62,059 nucleotides of DNA from Chrysophaeum taylorii (lineage: Eukaryota; Sar; Pelagophyceae; Pelagomonadales; Pelagomonadaceae), in assembly GCA_029834535.1 (NCBI GenBank), contig JAQMWT010000083.1:1-62059 (forward strand), given 5' to 3'. The position numbers and the translations under genes were made by a program. Positions 51,563 to 62,059 of the stretch are shown in pieces. The notes below the pieces were generated by a model. The model was not told where the DNA came from, searched no databases, and saw nothing but the letters and a program-made list of their open reading frames with translations. The stretch's first letter is position 1. Each line of letters starts with the position of its first letter.

Positions 51563-53650
51563 GTGAAAGTGCGAAAGGCAAAACAACAACGCGCAAAACG
51601 CAACCCCGACAACATGGCGACTCACGACCCACAAGTCCCGAGTCTGGAATCAGCGAGGCAATTCGCTACACAACAAGCTCTCTGGCACCAGCTCCAAGCT
51701 GATTTCTCTAAAAGGATCGACACTGTTCTCGCTAATCTCAGAGCCAAACACGCTGCCGAAAATGCTGCGCTCGCCGCAGAAATCGCTGCCGCAATCGCAG
51801 CTCAAGACGAGCAACTCGATCAAGACGAGCAACTCGAACAAGCTTCCACAACAGCTGTTCTTACGGCAACCCCCCTCAAGAAAAACGAAGTCGCGACCCA
51901 AGAACCGATCATCTCGATGGTCACCCCCCCTCATGCCGACAACTCCGCCGGATGTCAAACACCCCACGGCAAAGTCTCAGACCCCACTGCCTTCCCTCCG
52001 GACCCAGGCATAGCCAAGGTTTCTCCACAACCTGGCACACCGCACATTCACGAAGACACTCCACTTTGTTCGAATATCGCACCAGCAATGTTGAACACTC
52101 CACCACCACCACCACTAAACATTACTCCCTTCACTCCACCAACCCCACCGGAGCCTCCACCTCCTTCACTGGAGCCTAACTCCCCACTATCGGCGACTCC
52201 CCCTTCATCTATTCAAGCTCCCCAACATCCTCGTCCACCCACTCGCCGCAACACTCACTCCCTTCCCGACGATCATGCCACCTACGGTCATGACGGCCCT
52301 GGCACCGCCATTCATGACCAAGCCCCCACCGCGGCTCAAGCTCCTGCCACCCCACCGTCTGACCCTACTGTCCGATATCCATTATCTTCCGCAAGTCACT
52401 CTCCGCGTGATTTTCATCTCCATCCACAAGACCATGCCACCTACGGCCACGACGGCCCCGGCACTCCCATTCCTTCCCCAGCTCCTTCCGCGGCTCAAGC
52501 TACTGCCGCCCAACCATCGTACCCTCCTAACAGACCTTCATCACCTTTCGAAAGTCGCTGTTCCCCCGATTTTCATCTCCCACGTGACTACGCACTGCAC
52601 GGCTACGACCATTCCTCCGTCTCCACCCAAGCAAAAACTCACCTCCTTTCTCAAAGTTCCAATGCACCTCCGTCTGCGCTCCAACGCGAGTTGGCCACCA
52701 CTAAGGCTGCATTACACTCCCAAACCGCTGACTTGGCAGGTAAGGCCATGCTCATTCGCAAGGACGACGCTTTGTCCTCCACGACCGCCGCACTCACCAT
52801 AACCGACACCGCCCTAGCTTTCGCCACTGCCCAGCTCGCCATCCAAGCCGACGAACTGGTGTCCACCCACGCGGAACTCCATCTCACCCACCCACAGTTC
52901 AAGGCACTCGAAACTGCTCACGCTGATATCCGCATCTCCTACTTTGAAACCAACGCCGCCCTCCACACCATTCTCACCTCATTAGATGCCACCCACCCCA
53001 CCAAAGATGCTGCATCGCATCTTTCGCCTCCTTTCCCCATCAACAACCAACCTTCATCCCCTTCCGAACCAACCTCCAATGCCTCTCCCCCGATTCTCCC
53101 CGAGTATCATCACCACCTCCACGGATGCCCCGGACCCGGTTCTCCTGGTTCACCACCCACTCCGTCTCTCCGTTCTCAACCCCCCGCCATCTCTGGCCCC
53201 TCCTCCTCTGCCAAATCACTCTTCGCCTCTCTGGCACCTCCTGAACCCCTTTGCACCCGCCCGCCTTCTCAGCCACCTGGTTCATCCCAACTCGACCATC
53301 ACATCCCCAACTCGACCACATCCCCGCGTCCGAGTTGCGAGGGCGTACATCCAACACCGGCGACCGTTCCCCTACCACCAGCGACGATCACCACGTGCAA
53401 AGTCCCACCAAGAAACAAGACCACCAACATCAAGAGTCGACAAATTCCGAATTATCAAAAGACAGCCCTTTCCCTGATGACCATGCTCACCATCATGCTG
53501 CCAAGACATGCACAAGGGCTTCTTCTCTCTTCGGGCACAACGGCCCAGGAAGCAGTCTTGTCGAAGGAACACCAAGCCACCTCGTTCCCACTTTCGACAA
53601 GTCAAAGAACAAAACACCTCGAGATGTTCCCGAATATTATGCCTACATAG
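51563..53650 (+). CDS. Large Pro/Ser/Thr/His-rich protein with N-terminal coiled coil, unknown
   Basis: This is an open frame of up to 695 aa; ATG at 51614 (MATHDPQVPSLESARQFATQ) is a plausible start, as the 51563 codon is not ATG. Residues about 20-95 are Ala/Gln/Glu-rich helix (RAKHAAENAALAAEIAAAIA). A long Pro/Ser/Thr region follows, with a repeated unit of about 53 residues beginning DHATYGHDGPGT (52270-52588). A second heptad-rich segment lies at about 52676-52930 (ALQRELATTKAALHSQTADL). The sense continues in another frame from about 53250, so the native protein may be longer. No known family; no signal peptide or membrane segment. It could be a gag-like protein of an undescribed element or a host structural protein. 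The leader 51401-51562 shows nothing. Confidence 0.45.
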   Translation: MKVRKAKQQRAKRNPDNMATHDPQVPSLESARQFATQQALWHQLQADFSKRIDTVLANLRAKHAAENAALAAEIAAAIAAQDEQLDQDEQLEQASTTAVLTATPLKKNEVATQEPIISMVTPPHADNSAGCQTPHGKVSDPTAFPPDPGIAKVSPQPGTPHIHEDTPLCSNIAPAMLNTPPPPPLNITPFTPPTPPEPPPPSLEPNSPLSATPPSSIQAPQHPRPPTRRNTHSLPDDHATYGHDGPGTAIHDQAPTAAQAPATPPSDPTVRYPLSSASHSPRDFHLHPQDHATYGHDGPGTPIPSPAPSAAQATAAQPSYPPNRPSSPFESRCSPDFHLPRDYALHGYDHSSVSTQAKTHLLSQSSNAPPSALQRELATTKAALHSQTADLAGKAMLIRKDDALSSTTAALTITDTALAFATAQLAIQADELVSTHAELHLTHPQFKALETAHADIRISYFETNAALHTILTSLDATHPTKDAASHLSPPFPINNQPSSPSEPTSNASPPILPEYHHHLHGCPGPGSPGSPPTPSLRSQPPAISGPSSSAKSLFASLAPPEPLCTRPPSQPPGSSQLDHHIPNSTTSPRPSCEGVHPTPATVPLPPATITTCKVPPRNKTTNIKSRQIPNYQKTALSLMTMLTIMLPRHAQGLLLSSGTTAQEAVLSKEHQATSFPLSTSQRTKHLEMFPNIMPT
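52270..52588 (+). repeat. Tandem coding repeat, about 158 bp, two copies plus a partial
   Basis: Units start at about 52272 (GATCATGCCACCTACGGTCA) and 52430 (GACCATGCCACCTACGGCCA), with a third partial start near 52586. They encode DHATYGHDGPGT ... SPRDFHLH. A related GHNGPGSS motif recurs near 53535 in the next frame. Confidence 0.7.
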
Positions 53651-56604
53651 ACTATGGCAACCACACTCAAGGACCCAAGGCTCCGCCGTACTCTATGCCC
53701 CAGCCACAAGAGCCGCAGGCTACTGACAACATCCCCTCGGATTCAGCCCCCTGGTATGATGCATACAGCGAAGAAGCAACACCGAGTTCACTAGCCTCGA
53801 AGATGGTCTCCTCGACCATTCCAGATCAGCCGCCTGATCCAAGCACCATCACCAATGCCCCCGCAATGCCGTATCCACAAGGACAAGACACGCTGTCAAC
53901 GGTCCCACGGTCAACATACTCGCAGGCACTCACCGCACCTGCAGGTATCAGCTCAGATTCACCAGGCACTCCCGCCTTGTTCGATATCTCTCGATCAGCC
54001 GCTCCCGATCACTTCGAAGCTGATTCCACCTCGCTGCCTTCTCTCCCCGAAGACAGGCGCGCACTGCCGCTCACCGGCACTTGCTGCTGCACCCACCATC
54101 CATCTTCTCGGCCGGATGCACTGGATGACACTGCTCAGCAGGTTGCATGGACCGATCTGCGATCACCATGTCACGATTCGATGGATGTCTTCGCACGAGC
54201 ACCAGTCGCAGCACATGATCACCCGCTCCCCAACTTTCAGTCAGAGGGCGCAATCCTTTCGGCTGCCCTTCCTTATATCTCACCGCTACCAAGCTTATGG
54301 AAAGCCTTCCCTATGGCCGCAGCAACAGACACAGATTTCGAGAGTTCTGAACGGCCCGATCAGCCGCAAACTATGCGCGATTCCATTGCGACCACTTCCG
54401 TCCTTTATGTTCCCTTGCATAGCTCTCTTCTGGACGCCACTTGCGCTGCCTCCGGAAAATCGATGTTGCGCTCTCAGGAAACATTCTCCGCGCACAATGC
54501 ACAGACTCGCTCCACCCGAGCCGCGCCTGTCAGCACTTTCGCATCACAGGAATGTACGACAAACGTTCCACGCCAGCTGTCGGCTCCACCAAAAACATGC
54601 ACCCAAGTCACGCACTTTGCCTCCCTCAAAAACCTCTTATCGCTCGGCACGTAACTCCTCATTCGAGGACGCATGTCACATGCCCGCACCTCCGAATGCC
54701 CTACACGCCTATGGGCAACCCTGGTCACTACGGCACCCACTGCTCTGGTCCTCGCATCTCCGCCATTGAGGATGCACCCAGCAGGACTGACCCTTTCATC
54801 GCCCTTGGCTCTACTGCACTCTCTTTCGGCGATCCCCCTTTTCGAATTCCCGCACTGGACCCCAAGCATTCCAGGCCGGACACTCTCCACCACGGGATCT
54901 CAGCTCACGCGCCCATCTGCCCTACCTTGCAGACAGGTCGGCCGCGAGCCACACCCCTTTTGGCACTGACTCCTGACCACCCATATCACGCGCCTTTGCT
55001 CTTGGAGCATGACACGCTTTTCGATGCTCTCCGCGTCACCGCCTCTAACACCAAGACACTCGTCATTTCCACCGACGCTCCGCGCCGCAACGTATCTCAC
55101 GACCTTCAGATCTCCAACATAAGTCGCTCGCGCCCGCACCACGTCGCGCACGCCTTACGAGGGCGTATTTCAATTGGTGACAGGGCGTATTTCAATTGGT
55201 GACCTCACCGGTCTATCGGTGCTTTTTCCGACGTCCGACTTTGAACTTACGAGTCACTTTATGGCAATCCCCGATGCCGAGACGTCTGAAGCTGCGCAAT
55301 CATGTCTCTGGAACTCCACAGCCACAGAAACTTCCAGACAAGAAAGCACTCAGCTCTCCACAGCTGCTCAACAGCTCCTTCTAGTCTCGCACATAGCCAC
55401 GAGTACTATCTCGCAGTATCTATTGGACGACAAGACGAAAGATAAGACCACAGCGGCCAGCTACACCAGCCAGCCCATTGATGTAGCAGACGAGACAACG
55501 CAAACCAACTGCACAGCACGGTTCCAGACTATGCAGACGATGCTCGGGTCCAACGCTCAATCACTCGACCACGCACACGTGCTGTCACCTGACCTTGCAC
55601 TGCTACTAGCTCCTGTCTCATTCATAGCTGATGCACCCCATCCGATGGACCAGTCCTTCAGATATGTCCCGCTCACAGAAGCACCACTGCAGGACAAACA
55701 GGTACATCCTGAAGATACGGGCAAACACACCACGATCACGCGCACAAGCTCATTGCGCCTATCTGATCACGACGAGACGAAGCTACAGCTTTGCTTGTTC
55801 CCTTCGCCCCTGGAAGACAAAGGCCGCCTTTCAGCCTCCCAGGCACCTGACCCGCCCCTGTCGCTGCAATCCGCATTAGCATTAGCACAGACCATATCGC
55901 ATCTCTGCACGACCGTAGATCAGGCACAAGCCAATGTCAGCACTCTGCAGAGTTACGCGCACCCACTGGAGTCTTACCAGCACGGCGACCTCCGCCAGCC
56001 GGGTCACTGCACCACCTCGGTCTCCCCCGACACCAGGTCGACGTATCGCTCATTCGCGACCAACTCAAGTCATCAAATGGACGACTATGATCTCGAGCAT
56101 GAACTCATTGCAGCGCTTGAGTCATACCCAAGAAGGAATCCTACTTTGGAGTCACCTCAACCACGCCCACCGGAACTTCGGCCACCAGACGCCACCCATG
56201 TGCTCGTGGTTTCTCCATTGGTTTTCCCCAAAGCATTTGACTGCAGCAGAGACAAAATGGAACCTCCCCATGCGACTATAACCGCATTCTCGTTTGGGAC
56301 ACAAGCATTTACTTCATGTCAGATGTTTACGCTCATAGTACCGCCACACACGGCAACCAAGATAGAAGTGGACTGCGTTCCACCCTCATATTTGAGCGCT
56401 ACCCCCGACATGCTGCTCCCGGCACTGTTAGCCAGTCCCATCACGTCTGATTCAGCTCCCATCGCGTTGTATGACGTCATATGTCATATTCCGATTACAG
56501 CTCAGACACCGCACAGGCTACTATGCACTCGCGACGGCACGCTCACCGCCCCTCTCGGTTTAGACTACGAACATTGCGCCATACCCATGGTACACTCACA
56601 GTGA
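53251..56604 (+). pseudogene. Continuation of the Pro/Ser/Thr/His-rich reading, two frame changes
   Basis: Open frames run 53251-54654, 54441-55202 and 55174-56604, overlapping so that a single sense can be followed with frame changes near 54450 and 55190. The composition stays Pro/Ser/Thr/His-rich, with pieces such as SSLFGHNGPGSSLVEGTPSH and DVPEYYAYIDYGNHTQGPKA. The second change coincides with a 22-bp tandem duplication (GGGCGTATTTCAATTGGTGA unit, about 55160-55203), which by itself shifts the frame. A block LRGR(I/T)S recurs at about 53335, 55155 and 56790. No family was recognised. Confidence 0.4.
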
Positions 56605-59210
56605 ACTGAGACGCACGCTCGCTTGTCGCACAGTACGATGCCCGAACACCTTTTGATTCAAGATACGCAGAACACTGTCGTCTCAGCCACCGCTGAAGCG
56701 CCTCCTCCGACCGCCGCCCGGCTCTGCGCTCGTTCTGCAACCATGGTCTCTCCGTCTCACCGGCAATTCGAAGATTTCACCCAGTTCGAATTACGAGGGC
56801 GCATTAGTATTCCACCGACGACAAGATTCGTTTCGATTCGTATCAGTCATGCCTCCTATGGGTACTCTGGCTACATCGGAACTCACTTCAATGCACGTAC
56901 CGAAGTCCCTCTTTCAAAGGACCTCTGTCACACGCCAAGATCGGATGAGCATTTGTCGTTCCTCCCCGCTTCAACGCGACTCCCGACGATCAAATCTCCG
57001 ACGATTTGTGATGACCCTAAGTCCCGTGATCAATGCAATTCAGAGACTCCCACCCTCTTCCGTCAGTCTCTTGCAGGTCACACCTCTCAAGTTTCAGCTC
57101 GCTCGATTTTATCCTACATGCTGCCATATGCAAACAAAGTTCTGTCACGCCAAAGCCACACGTCGCAGTTATCGCCAGTCTCGCGCAATAAATGCCCGCC
57201 ACCAAATGATATATATATATATATAGCCGCACTCAGAGTCCTTTGCTCACCTCTTTTCACGTCCCTCCCAGCACTATGGTTGACGTTGAAGCTCTGCACC
57301 ACTATGGTTCGGTTACAACACAACTTCACGCGAAATCCTCTCCCAGTTCTGATCATATCTCGCATCTGTCGACATTACTGTCAGAATACTGCTTCGGATA
57401 TAGCTCCGACTGCACTCGCGTATTACACTCTTATGACGCACCCGGTTCGCTCCTCTCCGTTCACACTGCAGGTTCCATCTTGCAGAACTCCGAGCCCAAC
57501 AGCCGCCATTGCGATTCGCACCCATTCGACACTTCCCGTAGCACCCGCGAGGATAAACCCCCAATCTCCACAGGTTGGACACGCGCTCTGCTCTCAGCAT
57601 TCCACCGAATGTCACTGCCGCACACCGCTAGCCCCACCCAGTTGCGTTACGAATCAAGGGAAGTTAACTGCCATACCTATCTACTTCTTCATTCCCACAC
57701 ACTCGCTGCAAGCCACAGTCTCGCATGACTCATTGTCGGACAGTTCTCGCATTATGGACATCACCTCACATCATGTTCATTCTTCGGACATCCCCCGTCC
57801 ACAGATTAATCCTCGCTTGGAACATACGCTCCCTACACGTTGTATACTGTACAACTCTCGCATCTCGACAACACCCTCCTGTCGAATGTCTCCCCTTTCA
57901 GTCACTGCACGAATCACCAGGGATGCACCACGCTCGCTCGCGCTTGTACATCAAGGGAAGTTTGATTCTCGTGAAAACGACTCCGGACATGAAATGAATA
58001 CTGGATCAGTCGATTGTCACAGTTCAGGATTACTTGGCCGGATAGAACACGAAAGATGCGACTCCGACCATACCCTCATAGTCAACTCTTCCCCAGGCAA
58101 GGACAATATCTTCGAACAGTCCATCGCCTTCAGCCATTTTCTTCTGTTGCCCAGCTCTTCGGCATTTTCTGCACAGGGCACTGACTCTTCCGCACGGGAC
58201 ACACGCCTGTATCCACCATCATGCGCGATACACATGCAAACCTCAGTCCCAGCCCCATCATCTTTCGATGATAGCCACTGGCGACTTCCACCAGACAAGT
58301 CTACAGCAAATTTGAAGTTTCCATATTTACTACAGCAAATTTGGAGTTTTCATATTTATGGCCACCCCCATACACCTTTATCCCGATATCCTCATCGCGC
58401 TACGCTTACCCGCGTATTCTCTTAGATGATCATAGTTTAGCTTCAGCTGTCCCGCGCTACACTCAGGACGACAGCTTCGACACGTATGTGACAGGCAATT
58501 CTGGTTCTCTCATCTTCCAGAATCAGCTCCGCCGTACTCGCTATCACTACGACGATTACCTTACCATGTCGAAACCGATTTGGTTTAATGGTCATATCTC
58601 TTCATGGGATAACGCTGGCGCTCGGTCACATCGTCACATCGTCACATCTTTACTAGCCCAACTTTAGTCGCAATAGAATCTCGTTCCTACGGCCACTCTC
58701 GCTATTCGCCTTCCGATCAATCATTGGTCTGCTATACAACTCCCGACTGCCGGACCCATGATCCCTACTGTTGTTATCAATTAGACCACCCGTTTTACTA
58801 CGAGGATCCCCCAGCCACTTAGTATTTATCCACCGGCACGCACCGTCCCCTATCTCATCAGTCACTGAACAAGATGATGATCTGATCTCTCGAACTGAAT
58901 TCGCCATACTTCGCCATTAGCCTACCTAGCATTCTCCTCCACGTATCCTCTTAGCATCTTCCTCCACTTTTCTTCTTCCTTACGATCGATGCTTTTTCCT
59001 TTCCTTGATCATTCTCCTCTTCTTGCAATATCCTTTTTTTTTTGCTTCCCCTCTCAACCTATTCCACGTTCAAATTCGCGCTCTTTCTCCTTTCTCACTC
59101 ACACTCCCCTGCTACTCCGCTCTATCTCTCTCGTGCATTTCGCACACTTCCCCTTCCTCGCCTCCTCACAAATCAACGTCTATTTGTCTCTGGCCAGACA
59201 TTTGTTTTTA
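56478..59210 (+). repeat. Left arm of a large inverted repeat
   Basis: The arm matches the complement of 59441-62059 along its whole length with scattered substitutions and small indels. For example GCCCGAACACCTTTTGATTC at 56640 has its complement near 61885, and CTCTGGCCAGACATTTGTTT at 59190 has its complement near 59450. A TA microsatellite (57210-57225) is unique to this arm. Confidence 0.88.
56623..58425 (+). other. 600-aa ORF in the left palindrome arm
   Basis: In frame with the preceding ORF after one TGA. It is Ser/Thr/Pro/His-rich. The homologous right-arm ORF follows this frame to about 57210, then the overlapping frame 57243-57728, then this frame again, so the left arm carries compensating indels beside its TA microsatellite. 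A further frame 58341-58667 (SLASAVPRYTQDDSFDTYVT ... YDDYLTMSKPIWFNGHISSW) is well kept in both arms. Confidence 0.35.
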
Positions 59211-59212
59211 GA
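58668..59212. other. Pyrimidine-rich palindrome stem, no gene
   Basis: C/T-rich plus strand (CTCTTTCTCCTTTCTCACTC near 59082). The right arm shows the purine-rich complement at 59441-59650. No ORF of note. Confidence 0.5.
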
Positions 59213-59400
59213 GAACAGTAAAAATCACTGTGCCTCTGGTAGAGAATGGTGGCAGTGGTAGTGCTGCCTTTCGTCCTGTCCTCTAACGACACAAAGAGCA
59301 GCACGGTGTACGACACAGCGATATTGTGGTTGTAATGTGAGTGTGTGGTTAAGGGGGGGGGTCCTAATCCTAAATGGAATTTTCTATCTCTACGCCCTCG
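59213..59400 (+). repeat. Leader repeat at the palindrome centre
   Basis: AGAGAACAGTAAAAATCACT ... GACACAAAGAGCAGCACGGTG ... GGGGGGGGGTCCTAATCCTA, then ATGGAATTTTCTATCTC. It is a relative in inverted orientation of 51230-51400. The MEFSIS reading stops matching within about ten codons, where right-arm flank begins. Confidence 0.6.
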
Positions 59401-59440
59401 CAGATTGAACTCGGTGATGAGCGAAATCTGGGACAAACGA

Positions 59441-62059
59441 AACAAATGTCTGGCCAGGGACAAATGGATGTCGAGTCGTGAGGAGGCGTTGAAGGAAAGT
59501 GTGCGAAGTGCATGAAAGAGATAGAGGAAAACGAAACGCAGGTAGTGTGTGAAGTGAGAAAGGAGAAAGAGCGGATGATCAATGAAAGGAAAAAGCATCG
59601 ATCGTGAGTAAGAAGAAAAGTGGAGGAAGATGCTAGGTAGGCTAACGATGAAGTATGGCGAATGTTGTGTAAGAGATCAGATCATCATCTTGCTCAGTGG
59701 CTAATGATACAGGGGACGATGCGTGCCGGTGGATAAATCCTAAGTGGCTGGGGGAGCATCTGAGTAGAGCGGGCGGTCTAACGAATAATAACAGGAGGGA
59801 TCATGGGTCAGGCAGTCGGGAATTGCAGCAGACCAATGGTTGATCGAAAGGCGAACAGTGAAAGTGGACGTGGGGATGTGATTCTATCGTGACTAAAGTT
59901 TTGCTAGTAAAGATATGACGATGTGACGGAGCGCCAGCGTGATCCCATGAAGAGATATGACCATTTAACCAAATCGGTTTCGACATGGTAAGGTAATCGT
60001 CGTAATGAGAGCGAGTAAGGCGGTGCTGTTTCTGGAATATGAGGGAACCAGAATTGTCTGTCACATACGTGTCAAAGCTGTCGTCCTGAGTGTAGCGTGG
60101 GACAGCTGAAGCTAGGCTATGAGCGTCTAAAATAATATGTGGATAATCGTAGCGCGATGAGGGCATCGGGATAAAGTTGTCTGGGGGTGGCCATAAATAT
60201 GAAAACTATAAATTTGCTGTAGCTTTGGGTTCGTAGTCTCGTGTAAGTCGCCAGTGGCTATCATCGGAAGATGATGGGGCGGAGACTGAGGTTTGCGAGT
60301 GTATCGCGTATGATGGTGGATACAGGCGTGTGTCCTGTGCTGACGAGTCGGTGCCCTGTGCAGAAAATGGAGAAGAGTCGGGCGACAGAAGAGAATGCCG
60401 GAAGGCCATGGACTGCTTGAAGATAGTGTCCGTGCCAGGGGGAGAGTTGACTTCGAAGGTATGGTCAAAGTCGCATCTTTCGTATTCTGTGTTGCAAAGT
60501 AATCTTGAACTGTGACAATCGACTGATCTATTCATTTCATGTCCGGAGTCGTTGACATCAGAATCAAGCGAAGCGTTTTCACCAGAATCAAACATCCCTT
60601 GATGTACAAGCGCGAGGGAGCGTGATGCATCCCTGGTGAATCGTGCAGTGACTGAAAGGGGAGACATTCGACAGAAGGGTGTTGTCGATATGCGAGAGCT
60701 GTACAGTATACAACGTGTAGGGAGCGTATGTTCCAAGAGAGGATTAATCTGTGGACGGGAGATGTCCGAAGAATAAACATGATGTGAGGTGATGTCCATA
60801 ATGCGAGAACTGTCCGACAATGAGTCATGCGAGACTGTGGCTAGCAGCGAGTGTGTGGGAATGAAGAAGTAGGTAGGCATGGCAGTTAACTTCCCTTGAT
60901 TCGTAACACAGCTGGGTGGGGCTAGCGGTGTGCGGCAGTGAGATTCGGTGGAATGCTTAGAGCAGAGCGCGTGTCCAGCCTGTGGAGATTGGGGATTATC
61001 CTCGTGGGTGCTACGGAAAGCGTCGGCTGGGTGCGAATCGCAGTGGCGGCCGTTGGGCTCAGAGTGCTGCAAGATGGAACCTGCAGTGCGAACGGAGAGG
61101 AGCGAACCGAGTGCGTCATAGGAGCGTAATACGCTAATGCAGTCTGAGCTGTGTCCGAAGCATGATTCCGATAACAATGTCGACAGATGCGAGATATGAT
61201 CAGAACTGGACGAGGATTTCGCGTGAAGTTTTGTTGTAACCGAACCACTGTGGTGCAGAGCCTCAACGTCAAGCATAGTGCTGGGGGGGACGTGAAGAGA
61301 GATGAGTAAAGGACTTTGCGTGCGGCTATCATTTGGTGGCGGGCATTTATTGCGCGAGACTAGCGATAACTGCGACGTGTGGCGTTGGCGTGACTGAACT
61401 TCGTTTGTATTTGGCAGCATGCTGGATAAAATCGAGCGAGCTGAAACGTGATAGGTGTGACCTGCAAGAGACGGACGGAAGAGCGTGGGAGGCTCTGAAT
61501 TGCATTGATGACGGAACTTAGTGTCATCACAAATCGTCGGGGATTTGGTCGTCAGGAGTCGCGTTGAAGCGGGGAGGAACGACAAATGCTCATCCGATCT
61601 TGGCGTGTGACAGAGGTCCTTTGAAAGAGGGACTTCGGTACGTGCCTTGACTTGTGTTCCGATGTAGCCAGAGTAGCCATAGGAGGCATGACTGATACGA
61701 ATCGAAACGAATCTTGTCGTCGGTGGAATACTAATGCGCCCTCGTAATCGAACTGAGTGAAATCTTCGAATTGCCGTGAGACGGAGGAGACCTGTTGCAG
61801 AACGAGCGAAGAGCCGGCGGCGGTCGGATGAGGCGCTTCACAGCGGTGGCTGAGACACAGTGTTCTGCGTATCTTTGATCAAAAGGTGTTCGGGCATCGT
61901 ACTGTGCGACAAGCGTCGTGCGTCTCAGTTCACTGTGAGTGTACCATGGTATGGCGCAATGTTCGTAGTCTAAACCGAGATGGTCGGTGAGCGTGCCGTC
62001 GCGAGTGCATGTACCTGTGCGGTGGTCTGAGCTGGAGCTGTAACGGAATTGACATAGTA
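59441..62059 (-). repeat. Right arm of the large inverted repeat (continues beyond the window)
   Basis: It is the complement of 56478-59210. The match reaches the last bases of the window, so the true arm is longer. Confidence 0.88.
60206..61585 (-). other. 459-aa ORF in the right palindrome arm
   Basis: Open frame homologous to 56950-58310. It starts near SFLPASTRLLTTKSPTICDD and contains HVPPSTMLDVEALHHSGSVT and PLLEHTLPTRCILYSSRIST. It is continuous where the left arm needs two frame changes, so this arm may be nearer the ancestral reading. It is Ser/His/Thr-rich, with no known domain. Whether it is translated is unknown. Confidence 0.35.

Noticed and set aside
57205..57230. Functional TATA box in TATATATATATATAT
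   Set aside because: It is a microsatellite unique to the left palindrome arm and absent from the right arm, lying within a reading frame.

Overview
The window is nuclear DNA from a eukaryote. It has a tRNA-Thr with a short intron at the usual position, a tRNA-Leu, single-gene transcription units with no operons, and dense LINE, copia, Helitron-like and TA-target DNA transposon debris. Two near-identical intronless NRT2/NNP-type nitrate transporters suggest a photosynthetic protist. The transporter style and the transposon families fit a heterokont (stramenopile) alga best, but this is inference and no sequence search was possible.

Recognisable host genes are few: a coiled-coil protein (4178-4801, -), a TPR plus Aha1_N-type Hsp90 co-chaperone-like protein (7571-8410, +), nitrate transporters NRT2-a (25788-27242, -) and NRT2-b (37561-39021, -), and the two tRNA genes. 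Two broken members of a Tudor-like, acidic-tailed family lie at 9669-10461 (-) and about 29840-31923 (+). Smaller broken or unrecognised reading frames lie at 32185-32463, 34270-35014 and 41044-42319.

Most of the rest is mobile DNA in five families. (1) LINE-A: RT plus a C-terminal PD-(D/E)xK-like nuclease. A near full-length decayed copy is at 1-3609, a shorter one at 27600-28640, and many copies are only 34-110 bp of 3' tail with perfect target duplications that start with ACA. (2) LINE-B: 5'-truncated copies with a (GTTA)n tail. (3) H1: a Helentron-like repeat of about 1.0-1.1 kb carrying the decayed C-terminal part of a Pif1/Helitron helicase; six copies plus terminal remnants, inserted between T and T where checkable. 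(4) copia-type LTR elements: copia-1 (12746-20603), copia-2 (about 43088-45052) and copia-3 (about 47727-51229). (5) A TA-target DDE transposon (12704-22161).

The centrepiece is a datable nest at 12702-22163. The DDE transposon was split by copia-1 (96-bp LTRs, target duplication AGGGC). Copia-1 was then hit by LINE-B in its 3' LTR, by H1 inside that LINE-B tail, by a second H1 in pol, and by two LINE-A tails. Removing the pol insertions at the inferred boundaries brings integrase and RT back into one frame.

The right end (51.4-62.06 kb) is different. It holds long Pro/Ser/Thr/His-rich reading frames of no recognised family, whose 3' part is duplicated as an inverted repeat (arms 56478-59210 and 59441-62059, running off the window). 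The centre of that palindrome holds an inverted copy of the copia-3 leader.
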